Of a stretch of 64,000 nt of DNA, positions 1 through 10,292 are shown one piece after another (position 1 is the stretch's first letter; every line of letters begins with the position of its first letter). The notes under the pieces are model-generated. The model was not told the origin of the DNA. It ran no database searches and was given only the letters and a program-made list of their open reading frames with translations. The stretch comes from Anaeramoeba ignava (taxonomy: Eukaryota; Metamonada; Anaeramoebidae), in the NCBI GenBank assembly GCA_028826165.1, contig JAPDFW010000064.1:186001-250000 (forward strand). The letters are read 5' to 3'. Position numbers and translations under genes: made by a program.

Positions 1-596
1 AGCTATTCTATTATCTGGATCATCTGGATTAGGTTCCTTTTTTTTTTTTTTTGTTTTTTGTTTATAAATATGAATTTTAATTTTGTTTTTGTTTTTGTTT
101 GAAATTTTTAAAATTAAATTAAAATCATTTACTAAAAACATAAAAATAAGACCAAAAATAATTGAATTTAAATCAAGAATTGGATTCCATTCACGATCTA
201 AAATATTCAAACAAGGATAACCATTTTCATCAATATTAGGATGAAATATCTTTGTTTCACAAAAAACTTTTGGAGGAGAAACTGGATAATTTTGTGGAAT
301 TTTAAAATCAAAAACAAATGAACCATTTTTATAAAATCCTTCAAGTGGAGTAATGATAACTTTAAAGTGAGAAAAATCTTCTTTTTCAGGAAATTCAATT
401 CTCACTTCTTCTATTTTTTCAATTGCTTGTAAATCTAAATTTTAATTTTAGTTTTAATTTTATAAATAAATCTTAATTTGGAATTTTATAAATAAATTTT
501 ACCTTTTTGGATTCTGTCTTCTCGAGTTTGAGATTGCTTTTCTTCTTTTGTTGGTTCTTGTTTTCTTTCTTTTTTTAATTCAATTAATTTTTGCAT
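1..596 (-). CDS. UBC12: NEDD8-conjugating enzyme UBC12 (UBE2M-like), 3' end outside window
   Basis: E2 that takes NEDD8 from the E1 and passes it to cullins, switching on cullin-RING ubiquitin ligases. Exons read 596-503, 434-133 and 36-1 (complement), with GT...AG introns at 435-502 and 37-132; the frame is continuous across both. The start is the ATG at 594-596, followed by a Lys/Glu-rich leader ending RIQKDL, as in UBC12 proteins. The UBC fold is clear: GFYKNGSFVF, YPVSPPKVFCET, then HPNID and the catalytic Cys in PCLNIL, then WNPILDLNSIIFGL and FLEPNPDDP. The C-terminal helices lie beyond the left edge. UBC12-type residues (RIQKD leader, FKVIITPLEGFY) favour this over a ubiquitin E2. The second intron is a T-rich/A-rich stretch with no coding content. 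Identification is by family similarity recalled by eye. Confidence 0.9.
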
Positions 597-603
597 TTTA
601 AAA

Positions 604-641
604 AAATGAGAAAAAAAGAAAAATGAAAAATGAAAAAAAAA
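604..641 (-). promoter_or_regulatory. TCA/T-tract upstream of UBC12
   Basis: On the minus strand this reads as T runs broken by TCA triplets, ending about 8 bases before the UBC12 ATG. It matches tracts before most other genes here and is inferred to be core promoter or 5' leader. Confidence 0.45.
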
Positions 642-688
642 TTTTTAATTTAATTTTGAAAAAATTTCTCTTTAAAAAAAAAAAATAA

Positions 689-1544
689 TCAAATATCAAA
701 AAAATCATTGTTCTTATTATCATTTTCAATTTTATGATCATTATCAATAATTTTCTGAATTGAATTTAAATTGGAATAATTTTGAGTTGTTTTTTCTTTG
801 ATAATTTCAGCATTAGAAATAGCATTTTTCAAAATATTTTCAACTTCTTGAACATCATGAAGATAACGGAAACCAATAGCAATAAGATAAGCAGCATAAG
901 GATTAGGTTTTTCTCGTGCAAAAATCAAATCACCAACACCACCCTTTTCTTTTATAAACTGATAATTCAGGTAAATCAGTTAAATTCCACATTTTAGATT
1001 TATTTGGAATTTCAAGAAAAAATTCCATATTATAATTTCCAAAAATATAAACTTTTTGATCAGTTAAAACATATAAAGTTTGAAGCCTTAAATCCACTGA
1101 ATTAATAATTAAGTAATTTATTGGAATCGAACCAGCTGCTTGAATAAGAAACCACCAAACGGAAAAATTTCCTGATTTCAATGTATAAAAAAATCCAATT
1201 AAAACTAATAATATTCCAAAACTATTTATTCCTATTATTGTCCATACAAAAACTTCAATGCTTTCTTTGATTGCTGTTGGGAAACTTATAAATTGCATTT
1301 TTTCTTCATCTGGTATTTTTTCTTTGCAAATTTTTTGAAATTTTGAATCAATCATTTCAAATCTTGATTCCGCATTTTTTTCTTTAAGAAATTTATCAAG
1401 ATATTTTTGTTGTTGAAAAAGAAGTCTGAAAAAAATATAAAGTGAAGCTAATGATTGTGAAGTTCCAATTATAAAAAGAAAGAAAGAAATAACTGAATAA
1501 TTATTATTATTATTACTATTAGTATTATCAACTGAAGATTCCAT
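689..1544 (-). CDS. Membrane protein with PH-like C-terminal domain, one frame break
   Basis: Not assigned to a named family. The first frame (1544-930) starts at an ATG followed by an Asn-rich stretch, a hydrophobic segment near residues 18-40, a charged loop, and two more hydrophobic segments near residues 98-120 and 128-150. After these comes a beta-rich piece (LYVLTDQKVYIFGNYN) that looks like a bacterial-type PH domain after membrane helices. The frame stops at KGWCW, but deleting one G from the GGG run near 943-945 lets it continue as KGGVGDLIFAREKPNPYAAY to the stop at 689, a sensible end for a PH-like domain plus helix. The break may be a real frameshift or a one-base sequence error. 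Role unknown; three helices and a cytosolic lipid-binding-like domain suggest an endomembrane protein. The start lies only 75 bp from the divergent RCC1-BTB gene. Confidence 0.55.
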
Positions 1545-1619
1545 AAATAAAAAAAAATGAAAAAAAAATGAAAAATTTAATTTTTTTATTTTTTATTTTT
1601 TCTTCATTTTAAAAAAAAA
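1545..1619. promoter_or_regulatory. Divergent promoter between the PH-like gene and RCC1-BTB copy 1
   Basis: The 75-bp spacer must hold both starts. Around 1550-1577 the minus strand carries T runs with TCA; around 1592-1610 the plus strand has a T run ending TTCTTCATTTT before an A run and the ATG at 1620. Confidence 0.4.
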
Positions 1620-3775
1620 ATGAATTCAAATTTAAATTCAAAACAAGGAAATAATGATATTTGGTTTTTGGGTCAAAATTATTTTGTTTCACTTACAAAA
1701 GATAAATCACAAAAAATTGCAAAATTTACTCAATTAATTTTACCTCAATTTAAATTTAAAAACCAAAATCAAAATCAAAATCAAATTGAAAATCAAAATG
1801 AAATTGAAAATCAAAATCAAAATCAAATTGAAAATCAAAATCAAAATCAAATTGAAAATCAAAATGAAAATGAAAATCAAAATCAAAATCAAATTGAAAA
1901 TCAAAATGAAATTAAAAATGAAAATGAAAATGAAAATCAAAATCAAAATCAAAATCAAAATCAAAATCAAAATCAAAATCAAAATGAAAATCAAAATCAA
2001 AATCAAATTCAAAATGAAAATCAAAATCAAAATCAAAATCAAAATCAAAATCAAAATCGAAAATCAAAATCAAAATCAAAATCAAAATCAAAATCAAAAT
2101 CAAAATCAAATTATAAAATTAGAAACAAATGGATTTATAATTGTTCTACTTTTTGAAAATGGAAAAGTAATTGAATGTTTACAAGATCTAGAAAATGATT
2201 CAAATCAAAATCCTCAAGAAATTGAAATTGAAAATATTCAAAAAGTAACTGTTGGTTTTTCAACTTTTGGAATATTAACTTTTGAAGGAATTGCATTCAA
2301 AGCAACACCACAAATTAATTCCGAATTTGCAAATCAATTTATCAATATTTCATCATTAATTGAAGATGCAAATGATAGAATAATTCAAGATATTGTTTCT
2401 GGAGCTAATTCATTTTACTTATTAACTTCAAATCAAAATGCTTATGGAATGGGTTCAAATAGGCATGGTCAACTTGGTTTTGATTCTGAAACACTTGAAG
2501 AAACAGAAAAACCAGTTTTAATGATGAAAAATGTTTCTAAAATATTTACAGGAAATTCTTCAGGAACTGTTTTTCTTTTAAATTCAAATCAAGAATTGTT
2601 TGGATGCGGATATAATAAATATGGTCAATTAGGGATAGGCTCAAAAAGTTTAAATGAAAAATTAACCAAAATCCAAAATATTCCAAAAGGCAAAATAATT
2701 GATATCAAAACTGGATTAAATCATTCAATAATGTTAATTGAAAATGAAAATGAAAATGAAAATCCAAAAAGAAAACTTTATTCATGTGGAGATTATGAAT
2801 CAAATGGAATTATTAATCATAATTCAAAAGAAGATATCACAGAATTTACTGAAATCAAATTATCTTTATTTGAAAATGATGATATTATTGATTTTTCTGT
2901 TGGAGGTGCTCATACTTTGATTTTAACATCCAAATCAAAATTAATAAGATTTGGGAATGATTATGGAATTCCACACAATTCTGGAGATACATATTATCGA
3001 CCAATACCTATTCAAATTGAACTTCCTAATTTAAGATTTAATGAAGATATTTCTAATTATCATATTTCTTGTGGTTCTTTCAATTCATTTCTTTATTATT
3101 CTCCTTTTCTTTCTCCTTTTTCCAATCTTGAAGAAGATTTGATAAAACTATTTAGAAGAAAAGAATTTTGTGATATTTCATTTAAAACCAAAAATGGAGA
3201 AATAATTGAAGCTCATAAATTAATATTGAAATATAGATTAAATCAAAATCAAAAACAAAATCAAAAAATGGAATTGAAAAACTTAAAGAAATTATTTCAA
3301 AAAATCAATTAAAGAATCAAATCAAATATTTGAAATGATTTATTCAAACAATTCCAAAATAAATCCAAAATTATATTCTGAAATTAAAGAAATTATAAAT
3401 TCAAATGAAAAAATTGAAGAAACAATGAAAAGAATTTATTTAAATGAAAATGAAAATGAAAAAGATTTTATAATTGAAAGAAAAGAAAAACAATATAAAT
3501 TTCCAAAATTAATATTAATAATGAGAAGTGAATTATATCGAGGAATGTTTTTATCTGTAACAGAAGATAATTCTAATAAAGTTACAGATTATAGTGAATT
3601 AAGTAATAAATCATTTCAAATATTTGAATATTGGATTTATTCAAATCAAATTAAAGAAGATATTCAAATTACACAAGAAATAATTAATGAAATTCAAATT
3701 GGAATTGATTATTTTCAATTAAATGAAACAAATCCAAATTTATTTGATTTATTAATTAACAAATTTAATAATTAA
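1620..3775 (+). CDS. RCC1-repeat / BTB protein, tandem copy 1 (frame broken at two places)
   Basis: RCC1 propellers bind proteins or small GTPases, and BTB domains usually recruit cullin-3. The ATG at 1620 opens an N-terminal part (GNNDIWFLGQNYFVSL), then a long Asn-Gln/Asn-Glu tract (about 1760-2115). The frame must shift by +1 near 2057, inside the tract, to continue into QIIKLETNGFIIVLLFENGK. RCC1-type blades follow (YGMGSNRHGQLGFD, LFGCGYNKYGQLGIGS), with weaker ones after. A first BTB-like block starts at FCDISFKTKNGEIIEAHKL; the second part (IERKEKQYKFPKLILIMRS...ELYRGMFLS) is in another frame from 3335. Compared with copies 2 and 3, A-run length differences near 3265 and 3302 cause the second break. 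The gene is either a pseudogene or carries uncorrected homopolymer errors. The BTB half is nearly identical to its neighbours, which suggests recent duplication or gene conversion. Confidence 0.7.
1757..2115 (+). repeat. Coding hexanucleotide tract (Asn-Gln / Asn-Glu) in RCC1-BTB copy 1
   Basis: Runs of AATCAA and AATGAA units. All three forward frames stay largely open here, so an indel hidden in the tract does not create a stop at once. Confidence 0.85.
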
Positions 3776-3974
3776 AATCAAAATTCAAATTAAAATTAAA
3801 ATTAAAATTATAATTAAAATCAAAATTAAAATCAAAATTAAAATTAAAATTAAAATTAAAATTAAAATTAAAATTAAAATCAAAATTAAAATCAAAATTA
3901 AAATTAAAATTAAAAATAAAAATTAAAATCAAAATTAAAATTAAAATTAAAATTTCATTTTTCATTTTTCAAAA
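3776..3974. repeat. Spacer of AAAATT/AAAATC hexamers between RCC1-BTB copies 1 and 2
   Basis: Almost pure hexanucleotide repeat. The last 20 bases hold TTTCATTTTTCATTTTTCA, the TCA tract just before the ATG of copy 2. Confidence 0.8.
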
Positions 3975-5995
3975 ATGAATGATTGTTTATTTTTTGGTAA
4001 AAATCAAAAACCAACTCTTTTAAAAAATGAACGAGAAAAAATAAAAAAACCAATTCAATTTAAATTTGAAAATGAAAATGAAAATGAAAATGAAAATGAA
4101 AATGAAAATGAAAATGAAAATGAAAATGAAAATGAAAATGAAAATGAAAATGAAAATGAAAATGAAAGTGAAAATGAAAATGAAAGTGAAAATGAAAATG
4201 AAAATGAAAATGAAAATGAAAATGAAAATGAAAATGAAAATGAAAATGAAAATGAAAATGAAAATGAAAATGAAAATGAAAATGAAAATGAAAATGAAAA
4301 TGAAAATGAAAATGAAAATGAAAATGAAAAACAAATTAAACAAATTTCAACAGGTGATTTATCAACAATTTTCCTTTTTAAAAATGGAAAAGCAATAGAA
4401 TATTTAAAAGAAAATGATTCAAATCAAAATCCTGAAAAATCCAAATTGAAGAAAATATTCAAAAAGTAACTGTTGGTGGTGATGATGAAGCTATTTTAAC
4501 AATAGAAGGAAATGTATTTGCCAAAGGATATAATATTAATCCAGAAAATCCAAATGAATTTATCAATATTTCATCATTAATTGAAGATAAAAATGATAGA
4601 GTAATTAAAGATATCTTTTCTGGATTTAGTTCAATTTACTTATTAACTTCAAATCAAAATGCTTATGGAATTGGTAATAATTCTTTTGGTCAACTTGGTT
4701 TTGATTATGAAACAATTTCAGAGGCAGAAAAACCAATTTTAATGATGAAAAATGTTTCTAAAATATTTTCAGGAAGTGATTCTGGTAATATTTTTCTTTT
4801 AAATTCAAATCAAGAATTATTTGGATGTGGAAATAACGAATATGGTCAACTTGGATTAGGAGAATCAAAAAAAGAAGAGAATATTCAAAAATTAACCAAA
4901 ATCCAAAATATTCCAAAAGGTAAAATAATTGATATTCAATGTGGAAGGGGGCATTCGATAATGTTGATTGAAAATGAAAATCAAAATGAAAATCCAAAAA
5001 GAAAACTTTATTCATGTGGAGATTCTCAATTTAATGGACTTGATAAAGATCTAGGTACTTATGAATTTACTGAAATCAAATCATTTTTATTTGAAAATGA
5101 TGATAATATTATTGAAATTTCTGTTGGATGTGATCATACTTTGATTTTAACATATAAAGGGAAATTAATAGGATTTGGAAATAATCATCATGGTCAATTA
5201 GGAACTAAAGATACAAAAGATCAATTAATTCCAATTCAAATTGAACTTCCTAATTTAAGATTTAATGAAAATATTTCTAATTATCATATTTCTTGTGGTT
5301 CTTTCAATTCATTTCTTTATTATTCTCCTTTTCTTTCTCCTTTTTCCAATCTTGAAGAAGATTTGATAAAACTATTTAGAAGAAAAGAATTTTGTAATAT
5401 TTCATTTAAAACCGAAAATGGAGAAATAATTGAAGCTCATAAATTAATATTGAAATATAGATTAAATCAAAATCAAAATGGAATTGAAAAACTTAAAGAA
5501 ATTATTTCAAAAAAATCAATTAAAGAATCAAATCAAATATTTGAAATGATTTATTCAAACAGAATAATAAATCCAAAATTATATTCTGAAATCAAAGAAA
5601 TTATAAATTCAAATGAAAAAATTGAAGAAACAATTAAAAGAATTTATTTAAATGAAAATGAAAATGAAAATGAAAAAGATTTTATAATTGAAAGAAAAGA
5701 AAAACAATATAAATTTCCAAAATTAATATTAATAATGAGAAGTGAATTATATCGAGGAATGTTTTTATCTGTAACTGAAGATAAATCAAATAAAGTTACA
5801 GATTATAGTGAATTAAGTAATAAATCATTCCAAATATTTGAATATTGGATTTATTCAAATCAAATTAAAGATAAAATTCAAATTACACAAGAAATAATTA
5901 ATGAAATTCAAATTGGAATTGATTATTTTCAATTAAATGAAACAAATCCAAATTTATTTGATTTATTAATTCACAAATTTAATAATCAAAATTAA
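3975..5995 (+). CDS. RCC1-repeat / BTB protein, tandem copy 2 (one frame break)
   Basis: Paralogue of the flanking copies, starting MNDCLFFGKNQKPT like copy 3. An uninterrupted Asn-Glu tract of about 43 units (4068-4329) separates the first residues from the propeller. The first frame ends at 4469; the next continues from about 4455 (KVTVGGDDEAILTIEGN) through RCC1-type blades (YGIGNNSFGQLGFD, LFGCGNNEYGQLGLGE, LIGFGNNHHGQLGTKD) and then the two-part BTB region (FCNISFKTENGEIIEAHKL; KQYKFPKLILIMRSELYRG). Against copy 3, one base is missing near 4436-4450 (GAAAAATCC versus TCAAAAATC), explaining the break. Everything downstream is one intact frame of more than 500 codons, so this is the least damaged copy. 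Likely a cullin-3 adaptor if functional. The partner of the propeller cannot be told from sequence. Confidence 0.75.
4066..4330 (+). repeat. Expanded (GAAAAT)n coding microsatellite
   Basis: About 43 tandem GAAAAT units encoding Glu-Asn, interrupted twice by AGT (Ser). The same site in copy 3 has only about five units (6221-6255), so the tract has expanded or shrunk since duplication. Confidence 0.95.
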
Positions 5996-6133
5996 AATTA
6001 AAATTAAAATCAAAATTAAAATTAAAAATTAAAATTAAAATTAAAATTAAAATTAAAATTAAATTTAAAATTAAAATTAAAATTAAAATAAAAACCCAAA
6101 AATTCATTTTTTTCATTTTTTTCTTTTTTAAAA
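5996..6133. repeat. Spacer of AAAATT hexamers between RCC1-BTB copies 2 and 3
   Basis: Hexanucleotide filler like the spacer after copy 1, ending in ATTCATTTTTTTCATTTTT (about 6102-6120), the TCA tract before the copy 3 start at 6134. Confidence 0.8.
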
Positions 6134-7911
6134 ATGAATGATTGTTTATTTTTTGGTTCAAATCAATTACCTACAATTTTCGAAAATGAACTAAATAAAA
6201 TAACAAAAACAATTCAATTTGAAAATGAAAATGAAAATGAAAATGAAAATGAAAAACAAATTAAACAAATTTCAACAGGTTGTTTTTCAACAATTTTCCT
6301 TTTTGAAAATGGAAAAGCAATAGAATACGTAACTGAAAATCCTTCAAAAATCAAAATTGAAGAAAATATTCAAAAAGTAACTGTTGGTTGTTCAAATGAA
6401 GCTATTTTAACAATAGAAGGAAATGTATTTGTCAAAGAAGAAGATATTAATCCACAAAATCCAAATGAATTTATCAATATTTCATCATTAATTGAAGATA
6501 CAAATGATAGAATAATTGAAGATATTGTTTCTGGAGCTAATTCAATTTACTTATTAACTTCAAATCAAAATATTTATGGAATTGGTTCAAATGAATATGG
6601 TCAACTTGGTTTTGATTCTAAAACACTTGAAGAAACAGAAAAACCAATTTTAATGATGAAAAATGTTTCTAAAATATTTTCAGGAAATTCTTCTTATCAT
6701 ATTTTTCTTTTAAATTCAAATCAAGAGTTATTTGGATGTGGAAATAACGAATATGGTCAAGTTGGATTAGGAGAATCAAAAAAAGAAGAAACAAAAATCC
6801 AAAAATTAACCAAAATCCAAAATATTCCAAAAGGTAAAATAATTGATATTCAATGTGGAATGTTTCATTCAATAATGTTGATTGAAGATCAAAATGAAAA
6901 TGAAAATCCAAAAAGAAAACTTTATTCATGTGGAGATTCTCAATTTAATGGACTTGGGAGAAGGGAAGATACTTATGAATTTACTGAAATCAAATCATCT
7001 TTATTTGAAAATGATTATATTATTGAAATTTCTGTTGGATGTGATCATACTTTGATTTTAGCTTACAATTCAAAATTAATAGGATTTGGAGATAATTCTT
7101 ATGGTCAATTAGGAATTGAAGATACAAGATTAGAATCAACTCCAATTCAAATTGAACTTCCTAAATTAAGATTTAATGAAAATATTTCCAATTATCATGT
7201 TTCTTGTGGATATTATGAATCATTTCTTTATTATTCTCCTTTTCTTTCTAATCTTGAAGAAGATTTGATAAAAACTATTTAGAAGAAAAGAATTTTGTAA
7301 TATTTCATTTAAAACCGAAAATGGAGAAATAATTGAAGCTCATAAATTAATATTGAAATATAGATTAAATCAAAATCAAAATGGAATTGAAAAACTTAAA
7401 GAAATTATTTCAAAAAAATCAATTAAAGAATCAAATCAAATATTTGAAATGATTTATTCAAACAGAATAATAAATCCAAAATTATATTCTGAAATCAAAG
7501 AAATTATAAATTCAAATGAAAAAATTGAAGAAACAATGAAAAGAATTTATTTAAATGAAAATGAAAATGAAAATGAAAAAGATTTTATTATTGAAAGAAA
7601 AGAAAAACAATATAAATTTCCCAAATTAATATTAATAATGAGAAGTGAATTATATCGAGGAATGTTTTTATCTGTAACAGAAGATAATTCTAATAAAGTT
7701 ACAGATTATAGTGAATTAAGTAATAAATCATTCCAATTATTTGAATATTGGATTTATTCAAATCAAATTAAAGAAGGAATTCAAATTACACAAAGAAATA
7801 ATTGATGAAATTCAAATTGGAATTGATTATTTTCAATTAAATCAAACAAATCCAAATTTATTTGATTTATTAATTCAGAAATTTAATAATCAAAATCAAA
7901 ATCAAAATTAA
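6134..7911 (+). CDS. RCC1-repeat / BTB protein, tandem copy 3 (two frame breaks)
   Basis: Starts MNDCLFFGSNQLPTIF, with a short Glu-Asn tract, then RCC1-type blades (YGIGSNEYGQLGFD, LFGCGNNEYGQVGLGE, LIGFGDNSYGQLGIED). The frame stops at 7282 because ATAAAAACTA has one A more than copy 2. The BTB region continues in the next frame (KYRLNQNQNGIEKLKEI...), is open to 7805, and breaks again at ACAAAGAAATAATT, which has one A more than copies 1 and 2. After that the reading DYFQLNQTNPNLFDLL reaches a stop at 7909-7911. Both breaks are single-A gains in short runs, the opposite direction to the losses in copies 1 and 2. It converges with the RCC1/F-box/Arf gene, whose stop is 15 bp away. Either a decaying paralogue or a correctable sequence. 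Confidence 0.7.
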
Positions 7912-7926
7912 AATCAAAATTAAAAT

Positions 7927-10261
7927 TTATTTTTTCTTTTTTGGATTTTTTGCTAAATAAAGTTGATAATCAAACCATTTAAAAGCATTTATCAAACTTG
8001 GTTTAAAATGAATTGAAGTTGGAAAAACTCCCCAAATTCTATCAATTGAATAAAGATTAAAATATTCAACAATTTTTTTTGGAGTTAAAGCATTAGAAAG
8101 GTCTTGTTTATGAACCAAAATTAAAATGACACAATCAACTAACATTGGATCATTAAGGAAAGTAAGAAAAAATTCTCTTGCTTCTTCTAATCTTTCATGA
8201 TCTTTACCATCAACAACAAAAACAAAACCATCAGTATTATCATAATAACGTCTCCATAAGGGTCTAAGATTATAACTTCCTCCAACATCCCAAACATTAA
8301 TTTCATTAAAGAAATTTGATGACTTCACAGGCTCAACATTAAAGCCTAATAACAAATAAACATTTTTGGATATTGAATATTTTTAAATATTTTTAAATAT
8401 TAAATATTTTTGAATATTTATTTTTGATTTACCAACTGTTGGAATAGTTGTTAAAATTGTACCAAGTTTTAATCTATATAAAATTGATGTTTTCCCTGAT
8501 GCATCTAATCCAAACAAAAGAATCCTTACTTGTTTAGCTTTTTGCCAAAATTTCCTTTTAGGAATTTTAAGAAAATCATTTTCAGAAAGAACATTTGGAT
8601 GAAAAATACAATCTTCATAACAAAACATTTTTGAAAAATATGCTTTTTTCCATCCATAATCTAAATTTTTAGGATCATTAATAATTTTACGATCTTTTTT
8701 TGCAGGTTGTCCAAATTGATTAATAAAAATATCTTGCCAAATCCAATTATGTGATGCAATTTTATTAAATTCCCAAGAAGTAAGTGTTAAAAGAATGATA
8801 TTATTTCGAGGTAATAACGAAAGAATTTGAATAATTTGTTCTGGTGGAAGAACCCAAAAATTTCCTAATGATTTTTGATATCGAATCTCTTCTTCAATTT
8901 CTTTCTTTTCAATTTCTTTTCTATTTTGATTTGAATTTTGATTTAAATTTTCATTTGGATTGAATTCTTCTTCTTTTTGTAAAGTAATAAAGCATGAATG
9001 AATCCATCCACATCCACAATATTTAATGGAATATTCATCTGGAATATTGATTCTCATTGGTTTGTTTAATGCTTCTATTTCTTTCTCGTTTGAATTTTGA
9101 TATTCAATCCCAAGTTGTCCAAATTTATTCACTCCAACTGAATATCCCTTTCCTTCTGAATCTAAAAAAATACAATAACTAGCTCCATATCCTCCATTTG
9201 CGAAAATATTTGTTATTTTCACATTTATGTCTGAAATAATCTCAACAAATTCCGTTTGGTTTTCTTTTTCTGGAATCCCGATGGATATTCCTCTTCCACA
9301 AACATAAACTTTCCCTTCTTTATTTAAAAGAATACTTTGAACATCTCCACATTTGATATTTTTGATTTCTCCAATGTTTTTTGGTAATTCAACTAATGTT
9401 GGGATATTTCTGTCATTTAAATCTCCCAAACCCAGCTGTCCGTTTTTGTTTTTTCCACATGAATATAATTGATTAGTTTTTGTTAATGCAATAAAATGAT
9501 AACCTCCTCCACTTATTTTTTTGATTGAATTTGATAATTTTGAAATTAGTTCAGGCTTTGATCTTGATTCATTATCACCAACACCTAATTGTCCATTAGA
9601 ATTTCTTCCCCATGAATATAAATTTCCTCTTTTAACAGTTTTTTTTTTTTGTTAAATATAAATCCAAATATTTTTAATTGAAAAAAAAATGATTTTTTTC
9701 AAATTATATTTACTTGAAATCTATAGCAAAATTAAAATCACTTCCTGTCGAAATTGATTTGATTTTTTCAGAAAATTCAAAACGAATAAAATCAATTTTC
9801 TTTTTTGGATTTGTTTGAAAAACTAAGTTAGTATAAAAAACTTCTCCATTCACAAGAACAAGTAAAGATAAAGTTCCACAATAAATCATTTGGATATTTT
9901 TCTCGATAAAATTATTGATTGGAATAATAAATTGTGATCTTTTTTGAATTAGTTTTTTATCATTTTTATTTTGAGCATTAAGTTTTTGAATTTTGATTTG
10001 ATTTTCTTTTTCATTTTCTTTTTGATTTTGTTGATAACTTGGTTTTGAAGTTAAAAGTGGAATTCCCCATAATAAAATCTTTCCTGATTTAAATCCCAAA
10101 ACAGTAATTGATGAACCACAAGAAATTCGAATTATTTCATCGTTATTTGCAATTTGATTAATAATTGGTGTTATATTAATTGGTTCATAAATTATTTTTG
10201 AAGGTGTTCCTTCATAAAGAATTGCATTATTTTGATTTGAACCACAAATAAAAATATTCAT
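7927..10261 (-). CDS. RCC1 / F-box / Arf-family GTPase fusion protein
   Basis: Exons 10261-9714, 9628-8433 and 8345-7927 (complement), with 85- and 87-bp GT...AG introns, join into exactly 720 codons plus stop. Residues 1-400 hold RCC1-type blades ([49 protein letters not shown]). An F-box lies near residues 440-490 ([14 protein letters not shown], then WIWQDIF). An Arf/Arl G domain fills 548-715: GLDASGKT P-loop, TTIPTVGFNVE switch I, WDVGG then RPLWRRYY switch II, and HKQD for the guanine-binding motif. The usual catalytic Gln after DVGG is Ser, NKQD has become HKQD, and the last G-motif (Ala-Thr) is not recognisable. An F-box would link it to a Skp1-cullin-1 ligase. TRIM23, a RING-Arf fusion, is a known functional parallel. 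The start resembles the RCC1-BTB starts ([11 protein letters not shown]), so it is probably a relative with a swapped C-terminus. Confidence 0.9.
8346..8432 (-). other. Intron inside the Arf switch I region
   Basis: GT...AG intron of 87 bp splitting the Gly codon of TTIPTVG|FNVE. Removing it gives an unbroken canonical Arf switch I, so the join is secure and the Arf domain is not a chance neighbouring ORF. Confidence 0.9.
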
Positions 10262-10262
10262 T

Positions 10263-10292
10263 TTGAAAAGAGAAAGAAAAAAATGAAAAATT
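10263..10292 (-). promoter_or_regulatory. TCA/T-tract upstream of the RCC1/F-box/Arf gene
   Basis: On the minus strand TTTTTCATTTTTTTC with further T/C runs ends within a few bases of the ATG. Confidence 0.45.

Noticed and set aside
207-398. Plus-strand ORF of 63 codons
   Set aside because: Antisense to the UBC12 catalytic exon.
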